A stretch of DNA of 64,000 bases, from assembly GCA_012317185.1 (NCBI GenBank), contig CP048838.1:186001-250000 (forward strand), read 5' to 3'. The stretch is from [Clostridium] innocuum (GTDB lineage: Bacteria; Bacillota_I; Bacilli_A; Erysipelotrichales; Erysipelotrichaceae). Positions 7,062 to 15,764 of this stretch are shown here, in pieces; positions within the stretch are counted from its first letter, which is position 1, and every line of letters starts with the position of its first letter. Position numbers and translations under genes: made by a program. Below the pieces are notes generated by a model. It saw only the letters and a program-made list of their open reading frames with translations, was not told the origin of the DNA and ran no database searches.

Positions 7062-8528
7062 TTATGTATTCTTATTATTAGCTCTTTTCTTTCTCCATGC
7101 CTGTAAAGGAACATAGATCATCAGAAGAAGCAGTACCGATGGAATCAATATATTCCACGGCTTTGCGAATTTCTCAATATAGCCCTGAAAGAAAATATAG
7201 ATCACAACAACAGGCAGTATGTAGGAAACATAAAATCTCGCCCACATAGGGAATTGAAAGCCTACACCGCTGTTTGCCTCATCCGTGAAATTTTTCCAAC
7301 CCCAACCATAGCGGAAGGTACAAAACAGCAGATACATGAGGGATCCAAGCGGCAGCATATTATTGGATACAATGAAATCCTCCAAATCCTGTATGGTACT
7401 TCCATCCCCAAGCGGCTCTATAAAGGAAAGAAGATTGAAGCCGAATGCACAGGGAAGTGATAAAAGCAGAATCAGGATAAAGTTTACACGAACAGCTTTT
7501 TTCCTGGACCAGCCGCTGTCCATTGCGAAGGCCACAATATTTTCAAATACCGCAATAATGGTCGTGACAGCTGCAAAAGACATGAACAGGAAGAACAGAA
7601 AGCCCCATAACCTTCCACCAGACATGGCATTAAATACATTCGGCAGTGTAACAAACACCAGACCGGGACCGCTGTCTGCTGCAACGTTGAAGGAGAAGCA
7701 GGAAGGAAATATAATCAGACCTGCTATAAAGGCCACACAGGTATCCAGAATACAGACATTAAGACTCTCACCCAGCAAAGAGCGGTCTTTTCCGATATAG
7801 CTTCCAAAGATTGCCAGAGCACCGATTCCAAGACTCAGAGTGAAAAACGCCTGTCCCATAGCTGCGAATATGGCGTCCCATAAGCCGTTTGCCATCATTT
7901 TCTGAAAATCTGGAATCAGATAGAATTTTAAGCCTTCAACAGCGTTTGGCAGGGTAACTGCCCGAATCACAAGAACGAGCATGACAATAAACAGACAGGA
8001 CATCATATATTTGGACATCTTTTCCACACCGTTTTGAAGACCTCTGCTGCAAATAAAGAAGCCGATAACCGTAATTGCAATCATCCAGAACAGATTTTGT
8101 CCCGGACTGGCAAGCATATTGGAGAAAGTTTCACCCACCTGCTCTGTTCGCAGACCCTCAAAGGTACCACTTGCCATTTTCAAACAGTAATTGATCATCC
8201 ATCCACCGACTGTTGTATAAAACATCATCAGCAGATAGTTGCCTCCCATACAGACATACTTTATAAGATGCCACTTGGTTCCTTCCGGCTCCAGCAAATC
8301 GAAGGACTTCGCTGCGGAGCGCTGGGAGGCACGTCCCACGGAGAATTCCATCACCATAATCGGTAATCCCAGCAGTATCAGGAAAACCAGATAGAGCAGT
8401 ACAAAGGCTGCTCCTCCATATTGGCCTGTAATATATGGAAACCGCCATACATTGCCAAGACCGACTGCACATCCAGCGGATATCAGAATAAATCCCAGTC
8501 TGGATGATAGCTTTTCTCTTGATTTCAT
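7062..8528 (-). CDS. Neurotransmitter:sodium symporter (NSS/SNF) family transporter
   Basis: A 488-residue membrane protein with about 11-12 hydrophobic segments. The N-terminus LGFILISAGCAVGLGNVWRFPYITGQYGGAAF is the hallmark NSS TM1/TM2 sequence forming the Na+ and amino-acid site. Bacterial members import amino acids such as tryptophan, tyrosine or leucine; the substrate here is unknown. The frame begins with GTG at 8543, but the promoter at 8555-8583 would place transcription start only a few bases upstream of it, so ATG 8528 is chosen. Monocistronic. Confidence 0.9.
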   Translation of the reverse strand: MKSREKLSSRLGFILISAGCAVGLGNVWRFPYITGQYGGAAFVLLYLVFLILLGLPIMVMEFSVGRASQRSAAKSFDLLEPEGTKWHLIKYVCMGGNYLLMMFYTTVGGWMINYCLKMASGTFEGLRTEQVGETFSNMLASPGQNLFWMIAITVIGFFICSRGLQNGVEKMSKYMMSCLFIVMLVLVIRAVTLPNAVEGLKFYLIPDFQKMMANGLWDAIFAAMGQAFFTLSLGIGALAIFGSYIGKDRSLLGESLNVCILDTCVAFIAGLIIFPSCFSFNVAADSGPGLVFVTLPNVFNAMSGGRLWGFLFFLFMSFAAVTTIIAVFENIVAFAMDSGWSRKKAVRVNFILILLLSLPCAFGFNLLSFIEPLGDGSTIQDLEDFIVSNNMLPLGSLMYLLFCTFRYGWGWKNFTDEANSGVGFQFPMWARFYVSYILPVVVIYIFFQGYIEKFAKPWNILIPSVLLLLMIYVPLQAWRKKRANNKNT

Positions 8529-8554
8529 ATACTTTCTACACACCTTTCCTGTAC

Positions 8555-8583
8555 ATTTTATAAGCTGAGATTGGGAAAGTCAA
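8555..8583 (-). promoter_or_regulatory. Sigma-A promoter of the NSS transporter
   Basis: On the minus strand TTGACT (8583-8578), 17-base spacer, TAAAAT (8560-8555). Both boxes are near consensus and the predicted start is about 20 bases before the ATG. Confidence 0.6.
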
Positions 8584-8938
8584 TGTAAAAATGAAAGGAT
8601 TTTCATATACTTACACAAATTCATACATGAGAATTCCTGTTATCATACTAGCCGCAGAGGCCTCATGCTTAAAGCTTTACACACCCTTCATGACAGCTTC
8701 ACGAGGTATTCACATAAAAGGTGTAAGATACAGGTACAGACAAAGATATGTCTGTTTGCTTAAACGGCGACAGTTTTGTTTCCTCATCCTGATAAATAGC
8801 TTTTTCATAATAGCTGTTGCCCTTTCTCTTTCACGAAGATCTCTGCCTTTCCCACAGAGGTCTTTCCTTTTTATATAAGTAATTATCATTTTTTTACTAT
8901 ATTGCTTCGGTTTTTTAGCTATCTTGTTGGTAAGGTAA

Positions 8939-8996
8939 CAATTTTTCATATCAAATTAACGAAAAATTGGTGTAATTATCAATTTTGTGTTATGAT
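8939..8996 (+). promoter_or_regulatory. Promoter with overlapping inverted repeat before a small ORF
   Basis: TTGGTG (8967-8972), 18-base spacer, TATGAT (8991-8996). A perfect 9-bp inverted repeat CAATTTTTC/GAAAAATTG (8939-8947 and 8961-8969) overlaps the -35 box, as an operator would. The region 8584-8938 between the divergent transporter and this promoter shows no other gene; it has several short runs of T. Confidence 0.5.
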
Positions 8997-9046
8997 ATAG
9001 GAGAGCTATCATGGGGAGTTGCTCAATATTCAATGGGAGGGTGGGC

Positions 9047-9208
9047 ATGACTGTAACAGATAACGAAATTTATCGTATAATTGTTGATATCATGGATATA
9101 CAGAATGAACCTGAGAATATATTTGAACTGGATAACTGGATCCGGCAAATTGGTCTTCAGGAAGTATATAAAAAAATCATACAGATTTATTCCATCAATC
9201 TTATGTAG
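9047..9208 (+). CDS. Small protein of unknown function (53 aa)
   Basis: Short acidic ORF (MTVTDNEIYRIIVDIMDIQN...) preceded by GGGAGGG with suitable spacing. The frame is open from ATG 9011, which also has an AGGAGAG upstream, but that site overlaps the predicted transcription start of the promoter at 8967-8996, so 9047 is preferred. It has its own promoter and its own terminator (9207-9234), so it is a self-contained transcription unit just upstream of the metK riboswitch. No family recognised. It could be a regulatory small protein. Confidence 0.5.
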   Translation: MTVTDNEIYRIIVDIMDIQNEPENIFELDNWIRQIGLQEVYKKIIQIYSINLM

Positions 9209-9234
9209 AGATTTCCAATGCGGAATCTCTTTTT
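9207..9234 (+). terminator. Terminator of the small ORF
   Basis: AGAGATTTCC pairs with GGAATCTCT (one bulge) and is followed by TTTT; it directly follows the stop codon. Confidence 0.65.
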
Positions 9235-9276
9235 ACTATTGCAATGCGTTTTATATTATGGTTTAATATAGATGCC

Positions 9277-9376
9277 TTTTTATCAAGAGTTGGGGTAGAG
9301 AGTTAGCTCGCTTGATCCCACGCCAACCTGTATGACGCATCATATAAGGTGGTACTGCTAACAGCGATAAGAGAAA
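9277..9376 (+). ncRNA. SAM-I (S-box) riboswitch aptamer upstream of metK
   Basis: The leader has the S-box order of conserved pieces: TTATCAAGAG at the 5' side of P1/P2, CTTGATCCCACGCCAACCT (equivalent to the GATGAAGCCCGGCAACC core, here with a CCCACGCC variant), AAGGTGGTACTGCTAAC, and the closing GATAAGAG. P1 is formed by CTTTTTATC-type and GATAAGAG-type arms. Binding of S-adenosylmethionine is expected to favour the terminator that follows and to switch off metK. Confidence 0.85.
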
Positions 9377-9392
9377 CAATCACATAACGATT

Positions 9393-9424
9393 TGCCTTCT
9401 CTCACGCTAGGGAAGGCATTTTTC
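9393..9424 (+). terminator. metK leader: Regulated terminator of the SAM riboswitch
   Basis: TGCCTTCT (9393-9400) and GGAAGGCA (9411-9418) pair around a 10-base loop, followed by TTTTTT-type tail. Location between aptamer and start codon marks it as the expression platform. Confidence 0.8.
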
Positions 9425-9451
9425 TAATAAGAAGCAAAGGAGATTTGAGAA

Positions 9452-10549
9452 ATGAAAAATTACATTTTTACATCAGAAAGTATTACTGAGGGACATCCTG
9501 ATAAAATTTGTGACCGCATTGCGGACAGTATTCTGGATGAGGCTCTGCGTCAGGACCCTGCCAGCAAAATGGCTGTGGAGGCAACGATTAAGGATGATTT
9601 CGTACTTATTTACGGTGAGGCTAATACCAAGGCAAAGCTGGAGTATGAGGAAATCGCAAAAGAGGTTATTCGGGAAATCGGGTATACGGAGGAGTATGAG
9701 GTGCTTGTGAAGGTACGCGAGCAGTCTTCGGAAATCAACCACGCAGTTGTACAGGATGATGGCGAGATCGGTGCGGGAGATCAGGGAATTATGTTCGGAT
9801 ATGCATGCGATGATACAGACAATTACATGCCTGCCGCTATTGAATATGCACATAAGCTGGCAAAACGTCTGAGCGATGTCCGCCGTGGAAATGCATTGCT
9901 GCTGCCGGACGGCAAGACACAGGTAAGTGTTGAATATGAAAATGATAAAATCAAGAGGATTGATACGATTGTCGTTTCCACACAGCATGTGGCAGAGGCA
10001 TCACAGCAGCAGATTGCCGATATCGTTATGAAGGATGTCATAACGCCTGTCATTCCGGATGAGCTGCTGGATGAGGATACCATTTATCTGATCAACCCAA
10101 GCGGAAGCTTTGTCATGGGAGGTTCCTTTGGTGACAGCGGTACAACAGGAAGAAAAATCGTTGTGGACAGCTATGGCGGTATGGGAAGAATCGGCGGTGG
10201 CTGCTTCTCCAGTAAAGATCCATCCAAGGTTGACCGCAGTGCAGCATATTACTGCCGTTATGTCGCAAAGAATATTGTGGCACATCAGCTGGCAAGTAAA
10301 TGTGAGGTACAGGTTGCATATGCTATCGGTAAGGTGAAGCCGGTATCCATTATGGTAGATACCTTTGGAACAGGAAACAAATGTGATGAGGAGATTCTTG
10401 ATATCATACGCAGCAATTTCAGCTTTGAGGTAAAGGATATCATTGAGGAACTCAAGCTTTGCCGTCCGATTTACAAGGCAACATCCTGCTATGGACATTT
10501 CGGCAGAGAAGAATTCAGCTGGGAGAAGATAAAGGATTTGAAGTATTAA
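9452..10549 (+). CDS. metK: S-adenosylmethionine synthetase
   Basis: A 365-residue MetK. Seen: FTSESITEGHPDKICD at the N-terminus (ATP/methionine site), GAGDQGIMFGYA, and GGGCFSSKDPSKVDRSAAYYCRY, the glycine-rich signature (usual GGGAFSGKDPTKVDRSA; CFS and SSK are small variations). It makes SAM from ATP and methionine. Length is slightly below the usual 380-400. AAAGGAG lies ahead of ATG 9452. Control by the S-box leader fits its role. Confidence 0.97.
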   Translation: MKNYIFTSESITEGHPDKICDRIADSILDEALRQDPASKMAVEATIKDDFVLIYGEANTKAKLEYEEIAKEVIREIGYTEEYEVLVKVREQSSEINHAVVQDDGEIGAGDQGIMFGYACDDTDNYMPAAIEYAHKLAKRLSDVRRGNALLLPDGKTQVSVEYENDKIKRIDTIVVSTQHVAEASQQQIADIVMKDVITPVIPDELLDEDTIYLINPSGSFVMGGSFGDSGTTGRKIVVDSYGGMGRIGGGCFSSKDPSKVDRSAAYYCRYVAKNIVAHQLASKCEVQVAYAIGKVKPVSIMVDTFGTGNKCDEEILDIIRSNFSFEVKDIIEELKLCRPIYKATSCYGHFGREEFSWEKIKDLKY

Positions 10550-10596
10550 AAGCTGACAGTTTCCTTAGAAGAGCTTCAAAGGAATAATTGTATATA

Positions 10597-10652
10597 AAAA
10601 AGGTATCGAAAGACATACGGTAGGAAGCATACCGTTTTGTCCTTGCGGATAC
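10597..10652 (+). terminator. Terminator after metK
   Basis: AAAAGGTATC and GATACCTTTTCTT form a long stem with a nested ACGGTA/TACCGT hairpin. The remaining gap 10653-10994 shows no gene; it contains an inverted pair CTGTTAG...CTAACAG near 10952-10982 that may help end the minus-strand iadA transcript. Confidence 0.65.
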
Positions 10653-10994
10653 CTTTTCTTAGTATATAGAACTTGCCACAACGCTTTTTGTATGTTGTCG
10701 GCGTTCCATAAGAAACCCCTGAATGCTAAGCAAGCCATATGCTGGGTATACAAAGGGATGGGGATTGTATGAAGATGCTATTCTAATGGGCTGTTATTAG
10801 GTATATATTTCTAATTTTGTTATATTCAGTTTCATAAAAAGCTTGTAAGATGATGTTTAAAAAGCTATAGGAATACATATTGATTTCTTCTTATCTTTAT
10901 CTGTTTAATCCTGGCAAGTGAGCAGTGATAGGAACGTAGGATCGTGACCTGTTAGGATATCTCAGTTTGTTTTCTAACAGTAATAACAGCCTGT

Positions 10995-12122
10995 TTACTC
11001 AAAGGTTCCTTTCTTCAAAAGCTTTTGATTTTTCATGAACCAGCGTCCGTTTGCCATTACATCATGAAGCTGCCAGTCATCATCAAACAACAAGAGATCA
11101 GCATTACTTCCGACAGAGATGCAGCCCTTTGCAGGATATAGTCCCAATACACGGGCCGGATTCGCTGTTGAGAAGGATATGCACTCGGTAATTGAAAAAT
11201 CCTGATTCCGCAGCATTTCCTGTACATTTTGCAGGAGGACAGAAACATCGGAGACACCGATTGCGGTAAGGTTACCATATTCATCATAGTCTGACCAGCT
11301 CCCCTGTCCGTCAGAGCTTAAGGTGATTCTTCCATAATCCTTTGGGTTCGCCTGCTTGATCCAGGAAGCACATCCCTCATGCTCCTCACAGGTTATATCT
11401 ATGGTACCACCCATATATAAAAGCTGCAGGGCTTTTTGAAACAGCTGTTCATTTCTTGTGACATGGGTCGGGTGAAACATGGTGCAGGGAAGTCCTGTGT
11501 TTTTCACGGCTTTCATGACATAGGCAAGGTCGTCAGCTTCATCACCCATATGCAGTGTCATACAACCCGGCTTTCCTGAGAGCATACCGGCTGTCCTGAC
11601 TTCACTGGCCAGTCTGAGAAATTCCTCAAATGATATATGTGAGCTTCTATGATCACTTAATGCAAGCTTGACACCAAGGATTTCGTCTATAAACAGGATA
11701 TCTTTTTTTACTGAGCCTGTAATTGTCGTACTCGGATAAGCATAGGAGCCTGTCATGGCGTAGGCGGAGATACCTTCACTGTTAAGAGCTTTGACCTTGG
11801 CAATCAAATCCTCAACACTGCGCGTCACACCGTCAGTCCCAAGTAAACCAACCACCGTGGTGATACCTGCCTGTATGAGAGCGGATAACTGGATTTCCGG
11901 CGTCCTTGTCGCAAAGCCGCCTTCTCCCCCTCCTCCGCTTACATGAACATGACGGTCAATCAGTCCCGGTGTCAGTTGTTTTCCACTGCCGTCAGTGATT
12001 TCCATATAGGGAGCCGTTTCTATGTGAGGTGCTATATGGGCAATGTGTCCTTCTGAAATGAGAATATCCTGTATCCCCAGATCCTGTGGCGCAAATATAT
12101 GTACATGTTTAATCAGTTGCAT
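10995..12122 (-). CDS. iadA: Beta-aspartyl (isoaspartyl) dipeptidase
   Basis: A 375-residue amidohydrolase. Seen: TPGLIDRHVHVSGGGGEGG with the HxH metal site, the Lys-containing GVKLALSDHRSSH corresponding to the bridging lysine region of E. coli IadA, HMGDEADDL, and the SDGQGSW segment with the late Asp. It hydrolyses isoaspartyl dipeptides from damaged proteins. The frame starts at 12170, but the TAGGAGGAAACGAT before ATG 12122 fixes the start, 12 bases after the AEC carrier stop. The carrier probably imports its substrate or exports a product. Confidence 0.93.
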   Translation of the reverse strand: MQLIKHVHIFAPQDLGIQDILISEGHIAHIAPHIETAPYMEITDGSGKQLTPGLIDRHVHVSGGGGEGGFATRTPEIQLSALIQAGITTVVGLLGTDGVTRSVEDLIAKVKALNSEGISAYAMTGSYAYPSTTITGSVKKDILFIDEILGVKLALSDHRSSHISFEEFLRLASEVRTAGMLSGKPGCMTLHMGDEADDLAYVMKAVKNTGLPCTMFHPTHVTRNEQLFQKALQLLYMGGTIDITCEEHEGCASWIKQANPKDYGRITLSSDGQGSWSDYDEYGNLTAIGVSDVSVLLQNVQEMLRNQDFSITECISFSTANPARVLGLYPAKGCISVGSNADLLLFDDDWQLHDVMANGRWFMKNQKLLKKGTFE

Positions 12123-12133
12123 ATCGTTTCCTC

Positions 12134-13078
12134 CTATAGGGTTCCCAGGCTTTTTAATATATACAGCCACATCGTCAATGTAAATGCACTTCCAAGCGTC
12201 GTCATCATGACAACACTGCTGGACAGCGTTCCCTCATGACCCATATTTCGCGCCATGATATAACAGCTTACCGTCGTGGCAGAACCAAGCATGACAAGAA
12301 TTGCCACCAGCTTATCATTTATAAAACCTAAAGAAACTGCAATCGGTAGAAAAATCGCAACAAATAGAATCAGCTTCATGAAGCTACAGATCAGGGCAGG
12401 CTTTCGTTTGGCATAGAGATCGTGAAATTCAAAGGAACCTCCCATCGCCATCAGACCGAGCGGTGTCGCAAGGGCTCCCAGATTATGCAGTGACTTCTGC
12501 AGTATGACAGGCTGCGGGATTCGGAGCAGGGACCATAGCATTCCGGCACCAATTCCCAGAATAATCGGATTGCAAAGTATATCTCTACCTGTTTGTAAAA
12601 TAAGCTCTTTTCGCAATATGCCACGCTTTGGCTTCATGAGCGACAGCACAATGACAGCGATAATATTATATAAAGGAACAGTCGCAACAATCATAAGCGG
12701 AGCCATTCCTGAATTTCCATAAATATTTTGAATAAAGGCGATGCCCAGAATTGCGGCACTGCTGCGATAGCTTGCCTGTACAAATTCTCCCTGAATACTT
12801 CGATCCTTTAATCGATAGGATACAGCAATCGAAAAGAGTATGGACAGCAGTGTTGCCAGAAAGCAGAAGATGACAAAGGATGTATCCCACGCTTTTCTAA
12901 GGTCTGTGGTGCTGATATCCTCAAACAGCAGGACTGGCAATGCTGCAACAAATACAAATTTATTCATTTTTGAAAGGAAGGCTGCATCAAACAGGTGTAT
13001 TCTTTTAAAGAAGTAACCAAAAATCATTGTTATGAATACCGGAATCGTGGCATTCAGACAAAATATTAAATTTTCCAT
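12134..13078 (-). CDS. AEC family transporter (auxin efflux carrier fold)
   Basis: A 314-residue membrane protein with about ten hydrophobic segments in two halves, starting IFCLNATIPVFITMIFGYFF and ending with the SSVVMMTTLGSAFTLTMWLY segment of AEC carriers. Family members transport malate, other organic acids or amino acids. It is the first gene of a two-gene operon with iadA, so isoaspartyl peptides or aspartate-like compounds are plausible substrates; this is inference. Confidence 0.85.
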   Translation of the reverse strand: MENLIFCLNATIPVFITMIFGYFFKRIHLFDAAFLSKMNKFVFVAALPVLLFEDISTTDLRKAWDTSFVIFCFLATLLSILFSIAVSYRLKDRSIQGEFVQASYRSSAAILGIAFIQNIYGNSGMAPLMIVATVPLYNIIAVIVLSLMKPKRGILRKELILQTGRDILCNPIILGIGAGMLWSLLRIPQPVILQKSLHNLGALATPLGLMAMGGSFEFHDLYAKRKPALICSFMKLILFVAIFLPIAVSLGFINDKLVAILVMLGSATTVSCYIMARNMGHEGTLSSSVVMMTTLGSAFTLTMWLYILKSLGTL

Positions 13079-13216
13079 TATATATCCCTCAGCTTTCTAT
13101 TATACATCGAAATTTAAAAAAAGGAACGCAAGATTTTATAAGGAGAAGCATTTGGTTTGTGATATACTGAAGGTAAGGATCATGATAAAGTGAACAAATG
13201 GAAATGAGGGCTGATT

Positions 13217-13681
13217 ATGTATATGAATGAAGAGCTGATTCAGGAAAAGCTGGAGGAAATGAATGCAACAAAGATTCAGAAGCTGGACTCACAGATGTAT
13301 CTGGTTAATTTTGATTTGAAGGAGGATATGCGGATATCCTATGTCTTCAATATTACACGGGAAGGGAAGTATTTTCTGCAGAGGATGCGCCCGTATTCCA
13401 TGGTACATGGCAAGTTCTCCAATGAATATGAGGTGCTGTCCTTCATCAAGCATGATGTTGAGAAGTTCCAAAATGCAGCAAACAGTACCAATTTCATAAA
13501 GTTTCTGGAAATTTCCAACAAGGGACTGCAGCTGACGGAGGAAATCGAAAATGCCTTTTTAAATTATAATGTAGACGGAGAAATTCTGGATGAGCTGAAT
13601 GAAAAAATGGAAGAGGTTTTTGACCAGATTTATCTGCTTTCCGATATTTCAAGAAGAGTGCTGCTGCATGAAGATGAGTAG
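13217..13681 (+). CDS. Conserved hypothetical protein (154 aa)
   Basis: Soluble, rich in charged residues, with likely alpha/beta N-terminal part (YVFNITREGKYFLQRMRPY) and a helical C-terminal half rich in Glu. No signal peptide or membrane segment, no family recognised. Start at ATG 13217 has a modest GAGG upstream; ATG 13223 is an alternative. Its last 14 bases overlap the dehydrogenase gene that follows, so the two are probably co-translated. Confidence 0.65.
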   Translation: MYMNEELIQEKLEEMNATKIQKLDSQMYLVNFDLKEDMRISYVFNITREGKYFLQRMRPYSMVHGKFSNEYEVLSFIKHDVEKFQNAANSTNFIKFLEISNKGLQLTEEIENAFLNYNVDGEILDELNEKMEEVFDQIYLLSDISRRVLLHEDE

Positions 13682-14657
13682 GGATAAGCTGCATTTGCTG
13701 GAGCTATCCGGCTTTGAAAGAGAACAGCTCGCCCGCATACCGGACAGCTATATTGTCACATGTGCTGATAGAACGAGCGTGAGTGCTGCTATGGTAAAAG
13801 AAGCAGATGTCATTATTGGCAGAGTGCCGGTCGAGTTTTTAGGCTATGCACGGAAACTGCGGCTGCTGCAGCTGGATTGTGCTGGCAGTGAGCAGTATAC
13901 AGCAGATGGTTTGCTTGCGAAGGATTGTCAGCTGTGCAATGCCTCCGGTAGCTTTGGACTGGCGATCAGTGAATATCTGATTTGTACAATTTTAATGCTG
14001 ATGCGGAATATGAATCTGTATATACGCAATCAGGAGCAGGCGTACTGGCATATGGAAGGACCTGTACAGTCGATATACGGATCTACGGTTTTGATAGCAG
14101 GAACCGGTGATCTGGGACAGGAATTTGCGAAAAGAGTGAAAGCAATGGGGGCACATACCATAGGAATTCGCCGGCGGATACAGGAGAGTGTTCCTTATTT
14201 TGATGAACTGCATACTATGGAAGAAATGTGCAATCTGCTTCCGCATGCTGATGTGGTGGTACTGGCACTTCCGAGTACAGAAAGGACTCGCGGATGCTTT
14301 GGCAGTGAGCAGCTTGCCTGTATGAAAAAAACTGCGATTCTTGCCAATGTAGGAAGAGGGGATGCTTTGAATACAAATGAATTCCTGCAGGCTATACAGC
14401 GTAAACAGCTATCTGGTGCTGTTCTTGATGTATGTGACTGCGAGCCTCTTGCAAAGGAGCATCCGCTCTGGAAGCAGCCGAATGTCATCATCACACCTCA
14501 TATTTCCGGCACCTTCCAGCTGAAGGAATCCTTTTATCGCTTTACAGAAATTGCACTTTATAACCTGCAGGCATTATTGGAAAACAAGGCACTGAAGAAT
14601 GTCGTTGACCGAAAGCAGGGATACCGTGTGCATACTGTCGATTATATGGAAAAATAA
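13668..14657 (+). CDS. D-isomer-specific 2-hydroxyacid dehydrogenase
   Basis: A 329-residue NAD(P)-dependent dehydrogenase. Seen: VLIAGTGDLGQEFAKR (Rossmann loop), LANVGRGDALNTNEF with the catalytic Arg, DVCDCEPL with the Glu, and ITPHISGTF with the His. The frame is open from 13599, but Shine-Dalgarno-like GAAGAG and the length of the family favour ATG 13668 (or 13674). Substrate unknown; only weakly similar to the dehydrogenase at 3318. Overlaps the upstream hypothetical gene. Confidence 0.85.
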   Translation: MKMSRDKLHLLELSGFEREQLARIPDSYIVTCADRTSVSAAMVKEADVIIGRVPVEFLGYARKLRLLQLDCAGSEQYTADGLLAKDCQLCNASGSFGLAISEYLICTILMLMRNMNLYIRNQEQAYWHMEGPVQSIYGSTVLIAGTGDLGQEFAKRVKAMGAHTIGIRRRIQESVPYFDELHTMEEMCNLLPHADVVVLALPSTERTRGCFGSEQLACMKKTAILANVGRGDALNTNEFLQAIQRKQLSGAVLDVCDCEPLAKEHPLWKQPNVIITPHISGTFQLKESFYRFTEIALYNLQALLENKALKNVVDRKQGYRVHTVDYMEK

Positions 14658-14714
14658 TTCAGCGCTTAAGTTTCGAAGAAGCATTTCTATATTTCGATAC
14701 ACTTGCTGCATGTA

Positions 14715-14764
14715 AAAAGGGAGAAACAGATCTATATAAGTTCAGACACAGTTTCATCCCTTTT
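14715..14764. terminator. Bidirectional terminator between convergent genes
   Basis: AAAAAGGGA-GAAAC at 14715-14728 pairs with GTTTCATCCCTTTT at 14751-14764 (one bulge). It lies between the converging dehydrogenase and TSUP genes and gives A-rich and T-rich flanks on both strands. Confidence 0.6.
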
Positions 14765-14808
14765 AGTCGTTAAGAAATGCGTGAGATACGGCTGATCTGT
14801 AGGCCTGG

Positions 14809-15576
14809 CTACAGATAATTAACTGCCAGAATAGCGATACCGAGCACTGTAAGCACAACTCCGGTAGCCCGATTCAGTGTTTTGGCGCTGGCCTTATTGG
14901 CAAATCTAGCTGCAATTCTTGCCCAAAGCAGGGTAGAGGCGATGCAGAGAATCAGAGCTGTCATATCCGGCATACCTCCAATGGTAAAGTGACTGACAGC
15001 ACCGGTAAATGCGGTGAAGGTCATGATAAATACGCTGGTACCAACCGCTGTTTTCAATTCATAGCCAAGTACGCTGGTCAGAATCAGCAGCATCATCATA
15101 CCGCCGCCTGCTCCGATGAATCCGCAGATAAAGCCGACCATCGCTCCGGACACCATGGATTGCATAAGTCTTTTTTTCGGATCGGTATGCTCCATACTGC
15201 TTTTTGTTGTCATCACCGGACGTACGATGAATTTAATTCCAAGCAGCAGTGTCATAAAGGTGGAGAATCTGCCCATTGCTGTTCCCGGAACCAGACTCGA
15301 TACATAGCTGCCAACAAGTGTGAAGATAAGTACGAATATCATCATAATAAGACCGTTGCGGATATCCAGATTTCCGTGTCTGCCATATGTATAAGCGGAA
15401 ACAGCGCTGGCCAGCACATCACTTGCCAGGGCAATTCCCACAGCCATATAGGGTTCCATATGCAGGAACGTAATTAGCATCGGGGATATGACAGCTGCGG
15501 CACTCATCCCTGCAAAGCCTGTGCCAAGCCCTGCGCCAATGCCGGCAATGAAGCAGATTACAAAGGTATATAGCAT
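14809..15576 (-). CDS. TSUP (TauE/SafE) family membrane transporter
   Basis: About 255 residues with eight hydrophobic segments. The two family repeats are seen as AGIGAGLGTGFAGMSAA near the N-terminus and VGFICGFIGAGGGMMMLLIL in the middle. TSUP proteins move small anions such as sulfite, sulfoacetate or sulfonates. The frame is open from 15600, but AAAGGAG lies within it; spacing favours ATG 15576 (15582 possible). Monocistronic; substrate unknown. Confidence 0.85.
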   Translation of the reverse strand: MLYTFVICFIAGIGAGLGTGFAGMSAAAVISPMLITFLHMEPYMAVGIALASDVLASAVSAYTYGRHGNLDIRNGLIMMIFVLIFTLVGSYVSSLVPGTAMGRFSTFMTLLLGIKFIVRPVMTTKSSMEHTDPKKRLMQSMVSGAMVGFICGFIGAGGGMMMLLILTSVLGYELKTAVGTSVFIMTFTAFTGAVSHFTIGGMPDMTALILCIASTLLWARIAARFANKASAKTLNRATGVVLTVLGIAILAVNYL

Positions 15577-15705
15577 AAACATAACTCCTTTTTTGTTCAT
15601 AATGTATGAATATCATTATACTCCTGCAAAAAAGGGGATGCAAATAATTTTACATCAATTCAAATCTATATGCTTCCTTATGATTCGTGCGACTTTTTTG
15701 AAAAA

Positions 15706-15742
15706 GATAAAACCACCCTTTTTATCAAAGGATGGTTTTATC
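15706..15742 (-). terminator. Terminator downstream of Rpn copy 1
   Basis: AAAACCACCC and GGATGGTTTT pair (one mismatch) around a TTTTTATCAAA loop; on the minus strand it follows the stop codon of the nuclease gene. Confidence 0.55.
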
Positions 15743-15764
15743 GTGCTTTTGTAAACAGTTTCCT

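Noticed and set aside
8591..8878. 95-aa open frame on the plus strand
   Set aside because: Overlaps the divergent promoter region of the NSS gene, has no ribosome binding site and a composition unlike a protein.
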